Shown here: in pieces, positions 33,390-44,800 of the stretch | Layout of the letters: each line of letters starts with the position of its first letter | Numbering within the stretch: the first letter of the stretch is position 1 | From: Agelas oroides | Lineage: Eukaryota > Porifera > Demospongiae > Agelasida > Agelasidae | Length of the DNA: 64,000 nt | Assembly: GCA_949130485.1 (NCBI GenBank) | Contig: OX422204.1 | Coordinates: forward strand, 5,084,015 to 5,148,014 | Direction: 5' to 3' | The notes under the pieces: generated by a model | Seen by the model: only the letters and a program-made list of their open reading frames with translations | What the model was told of the DNA's origin: nothing | The model's database searches: none | Program-made: the position numbers and the translations under genes

Positions 33390-34022
33390 GAACTTAGACA
33401 ATCCCATCCGGCTATGGACTGACCACTTACCGTAAATTTTAAATGAGCGCATTCAAAATTCTCATGAAGATCGATATCGCGATATCGAAGCATGTGAACA
33501 GCGCCAAAAGACCGGAAGTCAATACGTTGCCGTTCAATTTTATTTGTAACCGGAAGTTACTACTGGTTGGTTTTTGCCAGTGAAGTTAGGTACCTAATTA
33601 CGTATTCATGTCCTTATAACTTTGGTACAATTGAAGCTATATCAAACATTTTTGATACAGTTCTAGTCCACTACAGCTACTGTCTACCTGTGGCGTTTGA
33701 GAACTTTCCGCAGCTCGACCTCGGCACTAGGGTCACAGAGGTCAACTAACTACCGAGTATACCGACTTTGGAAATGTAGTCAAGAAACTATTTTGTCATA
33801 GCCCGATCAATTTTATACTGGTTGTGCAAAATTTAGACACATTGGCACAGATGCATATCAAATTTAGAGTTGTTCCCGTGCATGGTTTCGGAAAAAATAA
33901 TAATACTGCCACGGGTCCCCCGCAGCTGTGGTAACGAGGCACACGAGGTCCCCCGCAGCTGTAGTAACGAGGCACAGCAATCAGCAAATTCTAAATGAAA
34001 GTGAACTGGTAAGATTTATTAA
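33390..34022. other. No gene seen
   Basis: Spacer with a direct duplication GGTCCCCCGCAGCTGTRGTA at 33914-33970 (two copies 35 bp apart). No supported exon. Confidence 0.5.
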
Positions 34023-34024
34023 TA

Positions 34025-34794
34025 CCGTAGTGTCCCGTTAATACGCCCCCTTCGAAAATACGCCCCCCCCCCTCTTTTCCGCCAAAGTTCCTGCACAGGG
34101 TAGTTTGACTCGTTATAACGCCCCCCGGTGAGCGTCTTCTGGAACATCAAAACTACACGTGCTTACTATACGTTGCAAGTGCGTTCAGTAAGACTATAGT
34201 AGTCGGTGAATCTTTTGTAAGTTTTGTGGCTTTTAGAAAAGCCGGTTAGATGTTCCAAGTTTTAAGCTGCTAGTTTAGCAAACAGGTTTATCAGTCTGTC
34301 AAGGTGTTTTTGTTTCCCTCTGAAGATGTACACGCACGGAACCACGAGTCCTTTCCCATCAACTTCAGAACGTCTTCTGTCACCATTGACGATGCAAGTC
34401 ATCTCGCTGCCACTCTTGTGCAAGAAATACCAGCAGACTCTGGAAATTTCCCGTGGTACATGACCGACAGTGTTGCCGTTCTTGAGGACAGCTACAGCGA
34501 AGTCGTCGTGAATGTTATTGACCTCGCGTTGAACTGGCAGCTCTTCTCCGATGTAGGGAGACCACGCAGCTTTGTAAACGTGATGTCCGCGAACAGTACT
34601 CTCGATCCTGAAAGTCGTCGCCATAGTTAGTTGGAAGTGTCCTAATTGCGTACATAGCACTTGCGTAAAATCTTTTGGGGGGGGCTTATAGTCGAGACTA
34701 ATTGCATCCTCGAATATAAGCCCCCCCCCCCCCCCCCCACTTTAGGCGGGATGTAGTGTACAAAATGGGGGGACGTATTAACGGGACACTACGG
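34025..34794. mobile_element. TIR element carrying a HIRAN gene, copy 1
   Basis: The inverted ends CCGTAGTGTCCCGTTAATAC and complement are flanked by TA on both sides. Subterminal C-rich and G-rich tracts form a second hairpin (GGGGCTTATAGTCGAG / CTCGAATATAAGCCCC at 34680-34730). The only gene inside is the HIRAN frame on the minus strand. It is nearly identical to 44119-44879. Confidence 0.9.
34262..34624 (-). CDS. HIRAN-domain protein encoded inside a TIR element
   Basis: The single-exon frame of 120 codons starts with MATTFRIESTVRGHHVYKAA. An upstream in-frame ATG (34660) would add 12 residues, but this start matches the beginning of the domain. The HIRAN signature is complete: G-x-x-x-Y then IGEELPVQREVNNIHDDFAV, AVLKNGNTVGHVPREIS, and a conserved IVNGDRRRS-VPCVYIFRGKQK tail. 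HIRAN binds single-stranded or 3' DNA ends in HLTF/Rad5. Here it stands alone with no helicase. The identical protein at 44359, with silent or no changes, suggests a recent copy. Promoter elements would lie in the right end of the element. Whether it is expressed, or helps the element move, is unknown. Confidence 0.8.
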   Translation of the reverse strand: MATTFRIESTVRGHHVYKAAWSPYIGEELPVQREVNNIHDDFAVAVLKNGNTVGHVPREISRVCWYFLHKSGSEMTCIVNGDRRRSEVDGKGLVVPCVYIFRGKQKHLDRLINLFAKLAA

Positions 34795-34856
34795 TACAAG
34801 ATATTTGTAGCAATATTATTATGAACAAATAATAATATTATTATACAAACATTCTG

Positions 34857-36511
34857 ATGGCTACTACTAAGCGCAACAGAAGAAAGATATCTTTTTCAGG
34901 AGTGGAGGTGCACATCTGTGTACTGTGTCAGACCTCTCACAGTCACATGTCAACACCATCAGCATGGAAAAATGAGCAAGCTCGCAAACTAGTGCTTTCC
35001 CTTCAGGTATCTCTGGAATCATTGGTATGCCGTCCCTATAGGGATGACATAGCCCGAATGCTCTCCAACTCACATTACATACCTAGATGGGTAGATGAAA
35101 ACACAAAGCAAGATGACAAAGCAAGTTGTTGTGTTCTAGAATGCAATAACAGCCATTTTGCATCAATTACATCAGGTACCAGAGGAGGTACGACAGCATC
35201 ACGTGATACTAGAGTGCCCTCCCCTTTCAAATACAAACTGCAATAGTAAAATCGTCAATCTGTTTGAGCACTGTTAAAGCGGGCTATCATTTTGATATTT
35301 TGAGGAATGAAAGTGCATCGACCGACAAGTCAAGCGAACACCAAGGCCCTGGTCGGCCCCTCACTTAGTAAGCGTACTTGTACTATGCTTACTGTTGTAT
35401 TCGGGTTGGAACTTTGCACTTCGAGAGCACCCCAGGGACCGGCGCCTGCATGTGCAGGCCACAAAGAAAAGTGGAAGTAAAATCACTAAAATGCCTCTTA
35501 AGACTACAAAAAGCTATACTTGTCCGCAGTAATTACATTCCACACACATTTAACCCCTTCGGTGACATCACCATGTCGTGCCTCCTCTGATCATGTACTG
35601 CACATCAAATTTCCTTATATCGGGAGTAAAGTGTTCCATTAATCCTATCCCAGTACCAACACCAATGTGCCATTCTTTCCAAAGTCTTACAAACTCTATA
35701 CGTGTGCACTGGTTGTGATTACATCTCTTTTTTTAGCCAGCTTGGTAAAGCCACATTTTTAAGCTACTTCTTTCAGTATGCTTCGTTCATTACTGGTGGA
35801 GAGCAACCAGGTACACTTGCCGACACACAACTCAATGAATAGAGGTTCAAGCTTGGGTTCCTTGCATTCATGAGATTAGTGTACTTTAAGAAGCATGCTA
35901 CAGGTTTTGACACACCATCACCATCTGCACACTTCCTCCAATTCCAAACACCAACCACATCTATCAAACAGCAACATATATGCCTGGATGACATCCGTCA
36001 AAACATATGGTATCGAATCAAATTTGAAAATGAAATGTTACCATCTACTGAGGCTCTGTTCTTACATTGGCAGAGATCATGCTGGGTGATCCATATGTGG
36101 GAACAGGCAGACAGAAACACAATGACATTTGAGCCCATCACACATCATGGATGGAACATCACTGATGAGAAACTCACAGTTCTTTGGGACACACCTCAGA
36201 ACATGCAAGCAGTCCGTGACAGAGTGAAGCTGTTGTTAAGAGGGTGCAAATGTGTAACTGGCTGCACCACTGGGAGATGTGGTTGCAAGAAAATCAACCA
36301 ACACTGCTCTGAAGGATGTGAGTGTAAGAACTGCTCCAATATCACTACTGTAGAAAACGAAACAGACATAGCAGACATTGCCCTAGAAGAAGAATACAGC
36401 ACTAGTGAAAATATTGACACTGATGAAATTATGGACTGGGTGTTTGGCAATGAGCTACCAACATCCCAAGACGAAGAATTAACTGATGAACAAGATGATT
36501 TCACCGTGTAA
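34857..36511 (+). pseudogene. Cys-rich transposon-linked gene, split by an insertion and a stop
   Basis: Part one (34857 to about 35174) encodes a basic start, then CVLCQTSHSHMS, ASAWKNEQ-like SAWKNEQARKLVLSL, CRPYRDDIARML and CCVLECNN: paired Cys typical of a zinc-binding N-terminus. It ends at a CATCAG|GTAC site next to the 410-bp element. Part two (about 35738-36511) reads FITGGEQPGTLADTQLNE, hits a TAG at 35839, then continues RFKLGFLAFMRLVYFKKHAT to the stop at 36509. It has a W-x5-W region and a Cys cluster LLRGCKCVTGCTTGRCGCKK followed by CSEGCECKNC, and an acidic tail. This C-terminal cluster is common in uncharacterised, mobile-element-linked proteins of aquatic invertebrates. No function is known. 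The linkage of both parts is inferred from order and strand. Confidence 0.45.
35180..35589. mobile_element. 410-bp element with CAGAGGAGGT ends, non-autonomous
   Basis: The ends CAGAGGAGGTACGACA and TGTCGTGCCTCCTCTG match those of the 3.2-kb element at 29133. The 9-bp flanks ATCAGGTAC and ATCATGTAC differ at one base. The interior has no gene. Confidence 0.85.
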
Positions 36512-37908
36512 ATAACTGATAATCCATGTATTAATCATAGCACGGTACTTTAGAGCATCAGGAAAGCATTTTGTACTACTGTTATCTATTCCATTCTTGG
36601 ACTGCAAAGTTTAAGTACATGTAACTACAATATATACAAAATTCAGCTTGTTCCAACTTACAATTGTTGTGTTCTGTCGTTGTTCATGTGTACCACTCAA
36701 GTAAAATGTGAAGAAGGCGGAAGACACTCTGTCATGACAGTTCTCGACCAACACTATAGTTTGATCTTATTTGGCAATTACAGCCGTTAATAGCAAGTTA
36801 CAGCTTTTCTTCAGAACCGTCGCTGGCCTCTCGACTGCTTGCGGAAACGCAGGAGACGCGTTTGTACGAGCCACCTTCGTCAGGTGAAAGGCTGCCATAT
36901 TTGACAGGAAGTATGACGTCATGCAACAAATAAATTCACATCCGTTTTACGTTTGGCGTAACGACTGTGAAGGCCGCCAGTGGAGGGCTACTGTCAGAGT
37001 GCAGTGTCAGGGACCCGGAGCGAAGACGACTTAAGTTGAAGCACGCGTGGCACTGGTTTGTGCTTCTACCGACGACGGCAGACCGCTCATAGGATAATTG
37101 AATATGGACGGTGGTTGACTTGATCGCTTCAGGTAGCGGGCCATGCATAAACGGCACTCAGAAAAGCCAGAAATTTAGCTCATGATTTCGGTGTAAAGCT
37201 TATTCCATGCATGTGTAGCCACGTTAGCAGCCCTGGCAGATCGTTTCAGGTCAGGGCCTTGCATATTAAAACGGCACTCATCAGTGACGTAATATCCTGT
37301 ATCAGCTTGCTCAGGCTCGCCCCCACAATGTTCTAGTATTAATGTAAGTGAGCCTCAGCGGACCCGTAGCGCAACTGTGAGAGAGCCTGACAGTGATAGC
37401 TCTGAATTTGAGTCAGTGATGCTTAAGATGTATCACTTTTTCAACTTTCTTGCCTAGTAACATGCATATTGAATCAGGGAAAATCTAGGGAATTCAAATG
37501 AAGTTTCAAGGAAATCTAGGGTTAATTTTGACCTTTGTAGGGAATTCCTGACATTGGAATCTGGGAACACTGCTCCTAGACGCACGGGACGACAGCTAGT
37601 CTGCGGGAGACGGTACGTCGGTTCGCCCATCCCCTAGTTAGTGTTATGATAACTCCACCCATTTATCTCCACCCCCAATTTGCTTAGTAATTAGAATATT
37701 CATAGCTGTGTGAATGCTAACCGAGAGCTGGGCTCCTCACTCAAAGCAAGCCTTAGGCGGGGAGTGGTCCCGCCATTTCTGTAGTAGGCCACGGGTCGGG
37801 AGTTCAAAGGGACCGAAACCCGTGGTCGTGCGAGGACCGGATAGGGTACTCCCCTGAAGACCAGTGTTTTTGAGCATATCTCCCAAAAAAAACAATACCT
37901 TACTTTGC
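36512..37908. other. No supported gene
   Basis: Includes the GCTTGCTCAGGCTCGCCC motif at 37303 and an exon-like acidic stretch near 37343-37458 (REPDSDSSEFESVMLKMYHF) without convincing splice sites. Otherwise featureless. Confidence 0.4.
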
Positions 37909-38052
37909 CATAACTGTCCCACCCATTTGAGCCATAAATGCCCAAACCATTTAAGCCATAACTGCCCCACCCATTTGAGCCATAAATGCCCCACCCATTT
38001 AATCCATAAATGCCCCACCCATTTAAGCAAATGCCCCATCCATAAATGCCCC
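37909..38052. repeat. Tandem repeat of about 26 bp, five to six imperfect copies
   Basis: CCCACCCATTTGAGCCATAA and variants repeat with a period of 25-27 bp. The minus strand reads as W-G-I-Y-G-S-N-G repeats by chance of the period. Confidence 0.9.
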
Positions 38053-38449
38053 ATCTTAACTTCACACTTTGTGTATGATTGTGTGAAAAATGTTCACATT
38101 ATGAACACCGATGTACCAGCTGGTGTTGGTGCTCCCCCACTTGACACACAACTACCAACCCTCTTGAAACAAACACCAGACACCATGCAAACCATGCACT
38201 AAGCAGGATGCCTGAAACCAAACATGATACCCCTTTACTGAAAACTGTTAAACAACACCTCAGGGTCACTTTGTTCCAGAATTATACCATAGAACAGCGC
38301 GGGGTATGCCTTCACTGAAGACTTCTAGTTAGTGTTCAAATTTGCGAACTAAACTAAAACTCCCAATTATTAGACCATCGCAAATGATATTGCACTTCCA
38401 CTCATGTAATAACATGTTGCGCATGCGCGATACGGCTGTATATAAGAGC

Positions 38450-39356
38450 AAGAGCGCATGATGACGTCATTTTTTATTGCGGAGGGAGGAGGAAGAGCGT
38501 GTAACTGGCAAAATTCGAAACAGGCAGAATCTCCCGCGTGTACTAAAAATAGAACACACCTTCGCAGAATTACGCAGTTTCACGATCTACGACCTCACAA
38601 CGCGGTGTTACCCTCGTAGTCAACAAGATGTGAACGCTCCAAGCTTACCTGGCAAGTTTTACCTACACAGGAACGGTTGTCGGCTCTTCCTGACGCGAGG
38701 AACTTTGTGTTACGATGCTATCCACGCCTGACAGTCGAAAAGGGCCGCGTAGCCTTTCAGTCAAACTCTTGAGCTTCTCTTTGGGTAACGCACGTAAGCC
38801 TCCAACTCGATTGCTTTGCAGCTACTTTTACTCACGCTTCACCCGCACACTAGCTACAACTCGACCGGATGTGCTATTTATAGTACACGCGGGAGATTCT
38901 GCTTGGGAGTCGCTAAGTTGACCCAACTCCATGCGGTTACGTCATCTATTGAATATCCATAAGTAACCCGTCGCGCGCACTTACGGAGACTGTATACCGA
39001 GCCAACGAGACAGGTGTTCACCACACTTATAAACCAGAGGAAAAAAAAAAAAAGTACACCTAGTGCATTCCCTGGCCCCAGCCCTAACCCTAACCCTAAC
39101 CCTTAACCATTTAGCCAACAAGCCACAATAGACAACCAGCGCACTAAGTACCGCTTTCTGCAGCATGCAGTTGAGCGCATGCAGTTGTGCGCATGTGTAA
39201 GGAGCCAGTGCAAATTAACCTTTGAACCTCTGACGTCACCACATGGAGTTGGGTCAACTTAGCGACTTCCATTCTGCTTTCACCACGGCCAGAATAGGAA
39301 GTTACACGCTCTTCCTCCTCCCTCCGCAATAAAAAATGACGTCATCATGCGCTCTT
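38450..39356. mobile_element. 0.9-kb TIR element with TGACGTCAT ends
   Basis: The inverted ends AAGAGCGCATGATGACGTCA extend through GCGGAGGGAGGAGGAAGAGC and GTGTAAC. A second inner inverted pair lies around CGCTAAGTTGACCCAACTCC (38911) and 39242-39262. It contains a short telomere-like CCCTAA run. No gene. Confidence 0.85.
39079..39108. repeat. Interstitial telomere-like CCCTAA repeats
   Basis: About four CCCTAA units plus a CCCTTAACC variant, inside the TIR element. Too short for a telomere. Confidence 0.8.
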
Positions 39357-40904
39357 GATAACAGTGCATCCTAGATGAGAGAGCACAATGGAGGATGGTG
39401 AATCGGCAAGCAGTTGCAGCCAGAAAGACTAAGACAAACCACTTAACAGTCGAGTTGTTTTTCTGGTGCTGTTATGAGTTGGTTCTATATGTTCTATGTG
39501 TGATTAGTTTAGCTTAAGCCTAATCCTGATGAGTTGTCATAGGGTCGATTTTGTTTGGGTGACTTGTAAGCTCCAGTTAACACCATTATTTTTGTAAATC
39601 CATTATGTGTCTCTTATGCAGTGTTGAATAACTGTAAATGTAAACTATGATCAAGATTTGGTAAAAAAGCTCCTAAAAGTAGAAAAATGTGTGTTAGAAA
39701 ACAATTATGTTAGAAGGGCAAAGTCTTAGACACATAAACGTGGAGTAAGGCACTGCTATCAACACTGTTTGTAGGATACATCAGGTTGCTATGGAAGCGT
39801 TTCATCAGAGGAAAGAATCAAGGAAGATAGAAAATACAGGTTTCCAGGACAGCAGTTGGTTATTGGGTAGCTAAGGGCAAAGTTTAATAGGCTAACACGA
39901 AGGAATGACATCGTGTATGTATGAAAACACAGGATATGAGAACATGTTTAATTAATAGACTAACATGAAGGAATGACATCATGTATGTATGAAAACACAG
40001 GATATGAGATGTGATTGGGTGTAAGGTCTAGGGATAGGAACCTTCGGGTCACCATGGAGAAAGTTACTCAAAGAATGACCATGTGCAAAAGCATTATGTA
40101 TGCGGATGGGAATGTTTTATATTATTGGGGATAGTGAGTGGTTTCTGTCCAGGGGTAATTACAGTAGCAATGTTTTACTGGATATATTATGGGGATTTGG
40201 TTGGAATGGTTTCAATGGTTTGAAATGGTGAGAAATGGTGTGAAATGAATACATAGATACATTCTAGACTGAGAAATGCGTTGCGGAAGAGGGGTTCCAT
40301 TTCAGCAAGTACACTATCACTGATGTGGTCAAATATGCTGACTGTCCTTAAGTTCAAGCTGTACTTAAGAGTATTGCCGTATTTGTTTCTTATGTAGGGA
40401 ATTTGAATATACTGCATGTAGCTACAAATTCACCATAGTAAATATGTTGGAAGGAATTTTACCATCAATAAGAGAGTTACCAGTGGGTTGCAGTCCATAG
40501 CAGTTGCAGTGGCAAGAAATAGTAGGTGAGAAGACAAGCAGTACAATAGAGTGAACTAGTTATACCCCTTCTCTTTCGTAGTACCAACAGTTCTCCCCAA
40601 ACTAATAACATACCCCTCACTTAATTTGTCAAACAAATATTGACCACTACTGCAAGTGATGAAAAGCTGGGCAGCTGCAGTCTCCTGGGAATGACGGCGA
40701 ATTTATAATATACTGTTTAGCTACTAGCTAGGATGGTGGTTTTGGTTGATGCAACTGTGACTCCTGGTCCAGTGATTGTGTATCAGTCTGACACAGAAGG
40801 CAGAAGAACATGGTGCTACTTTCTCGCCTTAGTTTGTAGTACTTACTGCACTTGAAACCTGCTGTGTACCTCCCAAGAATTTCAATTTTAGTGTCTTTGT
40901 CTGT
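39357..40904. other. No gene; one local direct duplication
   Basis: 39891-39942 and 39958-40009 are near-identical direct copies (GAATGACATCGTGTATGTAT). Otherwise AT-rich sequence with short frames that show no motif. Confidence 0.5.
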
Positions 40905-41055
40905 AAAAGTACGTGGTTTTAAATTTCGTGGCGCGATATTATACTTTGCTCGCGGATAACGAACTCGGTACACGCGATGCGAATTTTGGTTTCGACGAGG
41001 AACGCGTGGCCCAACTCTCGCCGGAAAGAGTCTGGCTACGCGAGACTAGAGGAAA

Positions 41056-41296
41056 GATGGAGCGCTTCAGTGTCGAGTCTTGCGTGGGAGGCTACCACGT
41101 CTACAAAGCACGAACTCCGTTGGTGCTCGCATGACCTGAACGAGAGGTACTGGTCCCCCGTTTTTTCGTCGTGCTTCTGCCTTGTTCACTTCTCTATTCA
41201 CTTCCTCCATCAACACACGTGGGACAGCTTGAGAAAGGGGACCCTACGGATCAAGGTCACTGTCAACAGGGTACAAGCAGCGAAAAAGAGCTATTA
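41056..41296 (+). pseudogene. Decayed HIRAN reading frame
   Basis: MERFSVESCVGGYHVYKART matches the beginning of the intact HIRAN proteins at 34262 and 44359 (F-x-[IV]-E-S-x-V-x-G-[HY]-H-V-Y-K). The frame ends in TGA after 25 codons. A later segment in another frame (KGTLRIKVTVNRV) could be the distal strand of the same domain, so the middle appears deleted and shifted. Flanking AAATTTCGTGG repeats (40920, 41345, 41360) suggest another element type around it. Confidence 0.45.
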
Positions 41297-41869
41297 AAAC
41301 GTCGCCCGGTCCGAACGTTAGCATGAGCTGCAGTGTTTGTGGAAAATTTCGTGGGTGGAAAATTTCGTGACACCTGGGTTAACCACGAAAATAACCCCAC
41401 GGAAATAACCCGCTATAAGACTGTTAGCTTGTACTCTTTGTCTACAACTACACTTTCAGCAGAATAATCAGTATAAAACAAATGTCACTTGGTGTCAGTT
41501 TTGCTGTTTTACCCTGCTGCATATATCTGTCCTAGCTGATGGTCTATGATTGTTAACTCTTGTCTATGTAATTATTGTTGATTTTGTTGCTCTTTGTGTA
41601 TCCCACTTTCATAGACAGCGGCAGAACTTCTTCACATCCGGAGTCGTGACAAGTTCATGCCTACGGCTCCACCCAACGGATGTGGCATTCGGCCTGCACC
41701 TATATATAGCAGCACAATGTGTATCCCCCTAGTGTATGTATCCCTAGTCTAAATTCGATTTTCTGATTTTTGTCGCAGTAAGGGTAAGGTACATTTTCGG
41801 TGTGGGAGTTTGGCCAGACTCTCTCCTGAGAGCCTCCTGAGAGCCTGGCCCGCGAAACTATACTGAATT

Positions 41870-44800
41870 ATGGATCTACACGCCGTGCTTACGGGTGTGT
41901 TGACTCAATTTGATGCTGAGGGTCCTGAGGCTCAAGCAAATTCAGATTTGCAGCCATTGAACACTAAACTACCCCTGTTGTTGCAACTGACCGAGGAACT
42001 TGCGGACGAGAACCCTTCACTTGGAATCCTGCTCGCTGTCGGCATAGCTTCATTCGTTGGCGGTCAGTTTGCATTGGAAGGAAAGACCGTTCTGTCAGCA
42101 GTGTTTGCAGGATCTTTCAAGAGGTGTGCTTTGCTTTGGAAACTGCTGTTAAAAGAACTCGAGGCGTCCAGTTGTCCACAGCGGTTGCTGCTGAAACTGG
42201 TGTACTGTCAGGGATTTTGCATCCAGACGTTCAATAGCTCTCCACTAGACACCAAACGGTCAATGGTGTCAGAAAATGCTGCATCCATCAAATTTGCATT
42301 GGATTTGTCCATTGCTGTATTGCAAGGTGTAGCTATTTTATTTGCACTCAGTAATATGACATGTGTAAATAATGTGTCATTAGTATAATAGGCGGTGACT
42401 TCCACATAGCAAACTAGGTCATTTAAAGTGCCATCAAGTTCAATCAACCAATTAGAGAGGCTTTTCAGTCATGTCATCAAAACTGTACTAAAACTTGCAC
42501 TGCCATACATGGCAGTAAATGCGGTATCAATAAAAAATGAACTGGCCTCACAGATAAGCTTAATTTGGTTCTTTTAACTTACAGAGCGGTGGTATTTCAC
42601 CTGATACAACACATACTAAAAGCATTCTAAATGTGCCTTCACATTTGCCAAGATTACTATAGAAGATATCATCTCATTGTAATCCAACATGGTGGCTGTT
42701 TTCTGTTTTCTTTGGTATATTTTTGCATTGTAAAAATTGATTACATCATGTACAAACCCTCTTACAAAATGCTGGTTTATCTTCACTTTAACAAAACTTG
42801 GTTTGCAGTTACAAAAGAGCTGTGATTTATGCTACCTGTTGCATAAAGTGTTCACATACCACATGTGTGAATGATCTTGTAATATTTATGGCTGGAAGGA
42901 AACCATAAGACAGGCTAATGCATTTCACTCATGGCTATCCGATTGGTCCTTGTTGTTATTAGTGTACATACAATAGTTACATCATTTTAGAACTTCCTTT
43001 TGTATATGAAACAGAATCAACAACTTCCTGTGAGGTTATAGTACCCACCTGTTAGCAAACTGGCCTCCCAATATTTTATTTAAGGGGTGAATAATGAGAT
43101 TCATAGCAGAGAAATACCTAAATTGTTGCCCTCAAAGATAATTAAGGTGAGGGGGTATATTAGGATCCTATAGGAGGTTACAGTACCCTAAGACACTGTC
43201 CAGGCTAAGCTTGTGCTACAATTTGGTGCCTGATTTCAGCACTTTGGCTTCCTGTATAGTGTCCAAAGATGTGTAACTTACTTAATACTGGCCTCTATCT
43301 ACATGTTTCACTGCAGGATTGCTTCCTACTGAGCGCAAACGGTTGGCAGCAACAATGATTTCCTTCTTCCAGCAGTTCTATCGATACTTGCCGTATGATA
43401 CTGCCCTCGTACCTCCTAGCTGTTGCCAAGAAGTGCTTGCTAAATTAACTGTCACTTCTGAGCCAAACGAGGTACAGTGGTTCCATGTTTGTAGAAGAGC
43501 TACTGTCTAGCTCTTACATAGCATCAACAATCTTGTTCATATGTAATGTACATTTGTATCATACAACTGCCAAATGTCAGTTTTGTGCATGAGGCTTCAT
43601 GAGCTGATGATGTCTTGCAATTGGGGTGAGCCTGAGTAGCCCGATTTATAAGCGTGGTCTCTGAGAAAACGTGATCCACACGACTGACCAACACATTTGA
43701 CAAACAAGCCATTCACAGAAATCAGAGGGTGGCAGAGTTTTCTGTCAAGCCTGACAGAGAACAGATAAGCTGGTCTGCTCAGCGATGGCATGAGATTCTT
43801 CTGCAATACAGCCTATAGTTTCAGGCACAGCCATGCCATCATGTGCCTGCCAGTGCGGATATAGCATGCATGACTACTCACCCCGTCTGAACTAACTAAG
43901 CTGTGTTCTCGCAGACAGCTTTGTGGCCACATGTGATGGCTTCATGTGTGGGCACGTTAGCATTTATTACACTGCACTTTGCTCAGGCTCAAACCTTAAT
44001 TTACGACCTTCTCTGTTGTCTGTTGATTTGTGTTCTAAAATGAGTGTGTCCACTTTCAAGACAGCTGAGACAGACAAATAGGTCAGGAGTAGCAGGTAAT
44101 AGCTGATGCACAGTTATACCGTAGTGTCCCGTTAATACGCCCCCTTCGAAAATACGCCCCCCCCCCCCCTCTTTTCCGCCAAAGTTCCTGCACAGGGTAG
44201 TTTGACTCGTTATAACGCCCCCCGGTGAGCGTCTTCTGGAACATCAAAACTACACGTGCTTACTATACGTTGCAAGTGCGTTCAGTAAGACTATAGTAGT
44301 CGGTGAATCTTTTGTAAGTTTTGTGGCTTTTAGAAAAGCCGGTTAGATGTTCCAAGTTTTAAGCTGCTAGTTTAGCAAACAGGTTTATCAGTCTGTCAAG
44401 GTGTTTTTGTTTCCCTCTGAAGATGTACACGCACGGAACCACGAGTCCTTTCCCATCAACTTCAGAACGTCTTCTGTCACCATTGACGATGCAAGTCATC
44501 TCGCTGCCACTCTTGTGCAAGAAATACCAGCAGACTCTGGAAATTTCCCGTGGTACATGACCGACAGTGTTGCCGTTCTTGAGGACAGCTACAGCGAAGT
44601 CGTCGTGAATGTTATTGACCTCGCGTTGAACTGGCAGCTCTTCTCCGATGTAGGGAGACCACGCAGCTTTGTAAACGTGATGTCCGCGAACAGTACTCTC
44701 GATCCTGAAAGTCGTCGCCATAGTTAGTTGGAAGTGTCCTAATTGCGTACATAGCAAAATCTTTTGGGGGGGGCTTATAGTCGAGACTAATTGCATCCTC

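Noticed and set aside
34304-34630. Plus-strand frames of 108 codons opposite the HIRAN genes (also 44401-44727)
   Set aside because: Antisense of the HIRAN frame; no motif, and HIRAN residues are recognisable on the minus strand.
37700-38065. Gly/Trp-rich protein on the minus strand
   Set aside because: Produced by a tandem repeat of about 26 bp; no splice sites or conserved domain.
39079-39108. Telomere
   Set aside because: Only about four CCCTAA units, inside a TIR element and flanked by unique sequence.
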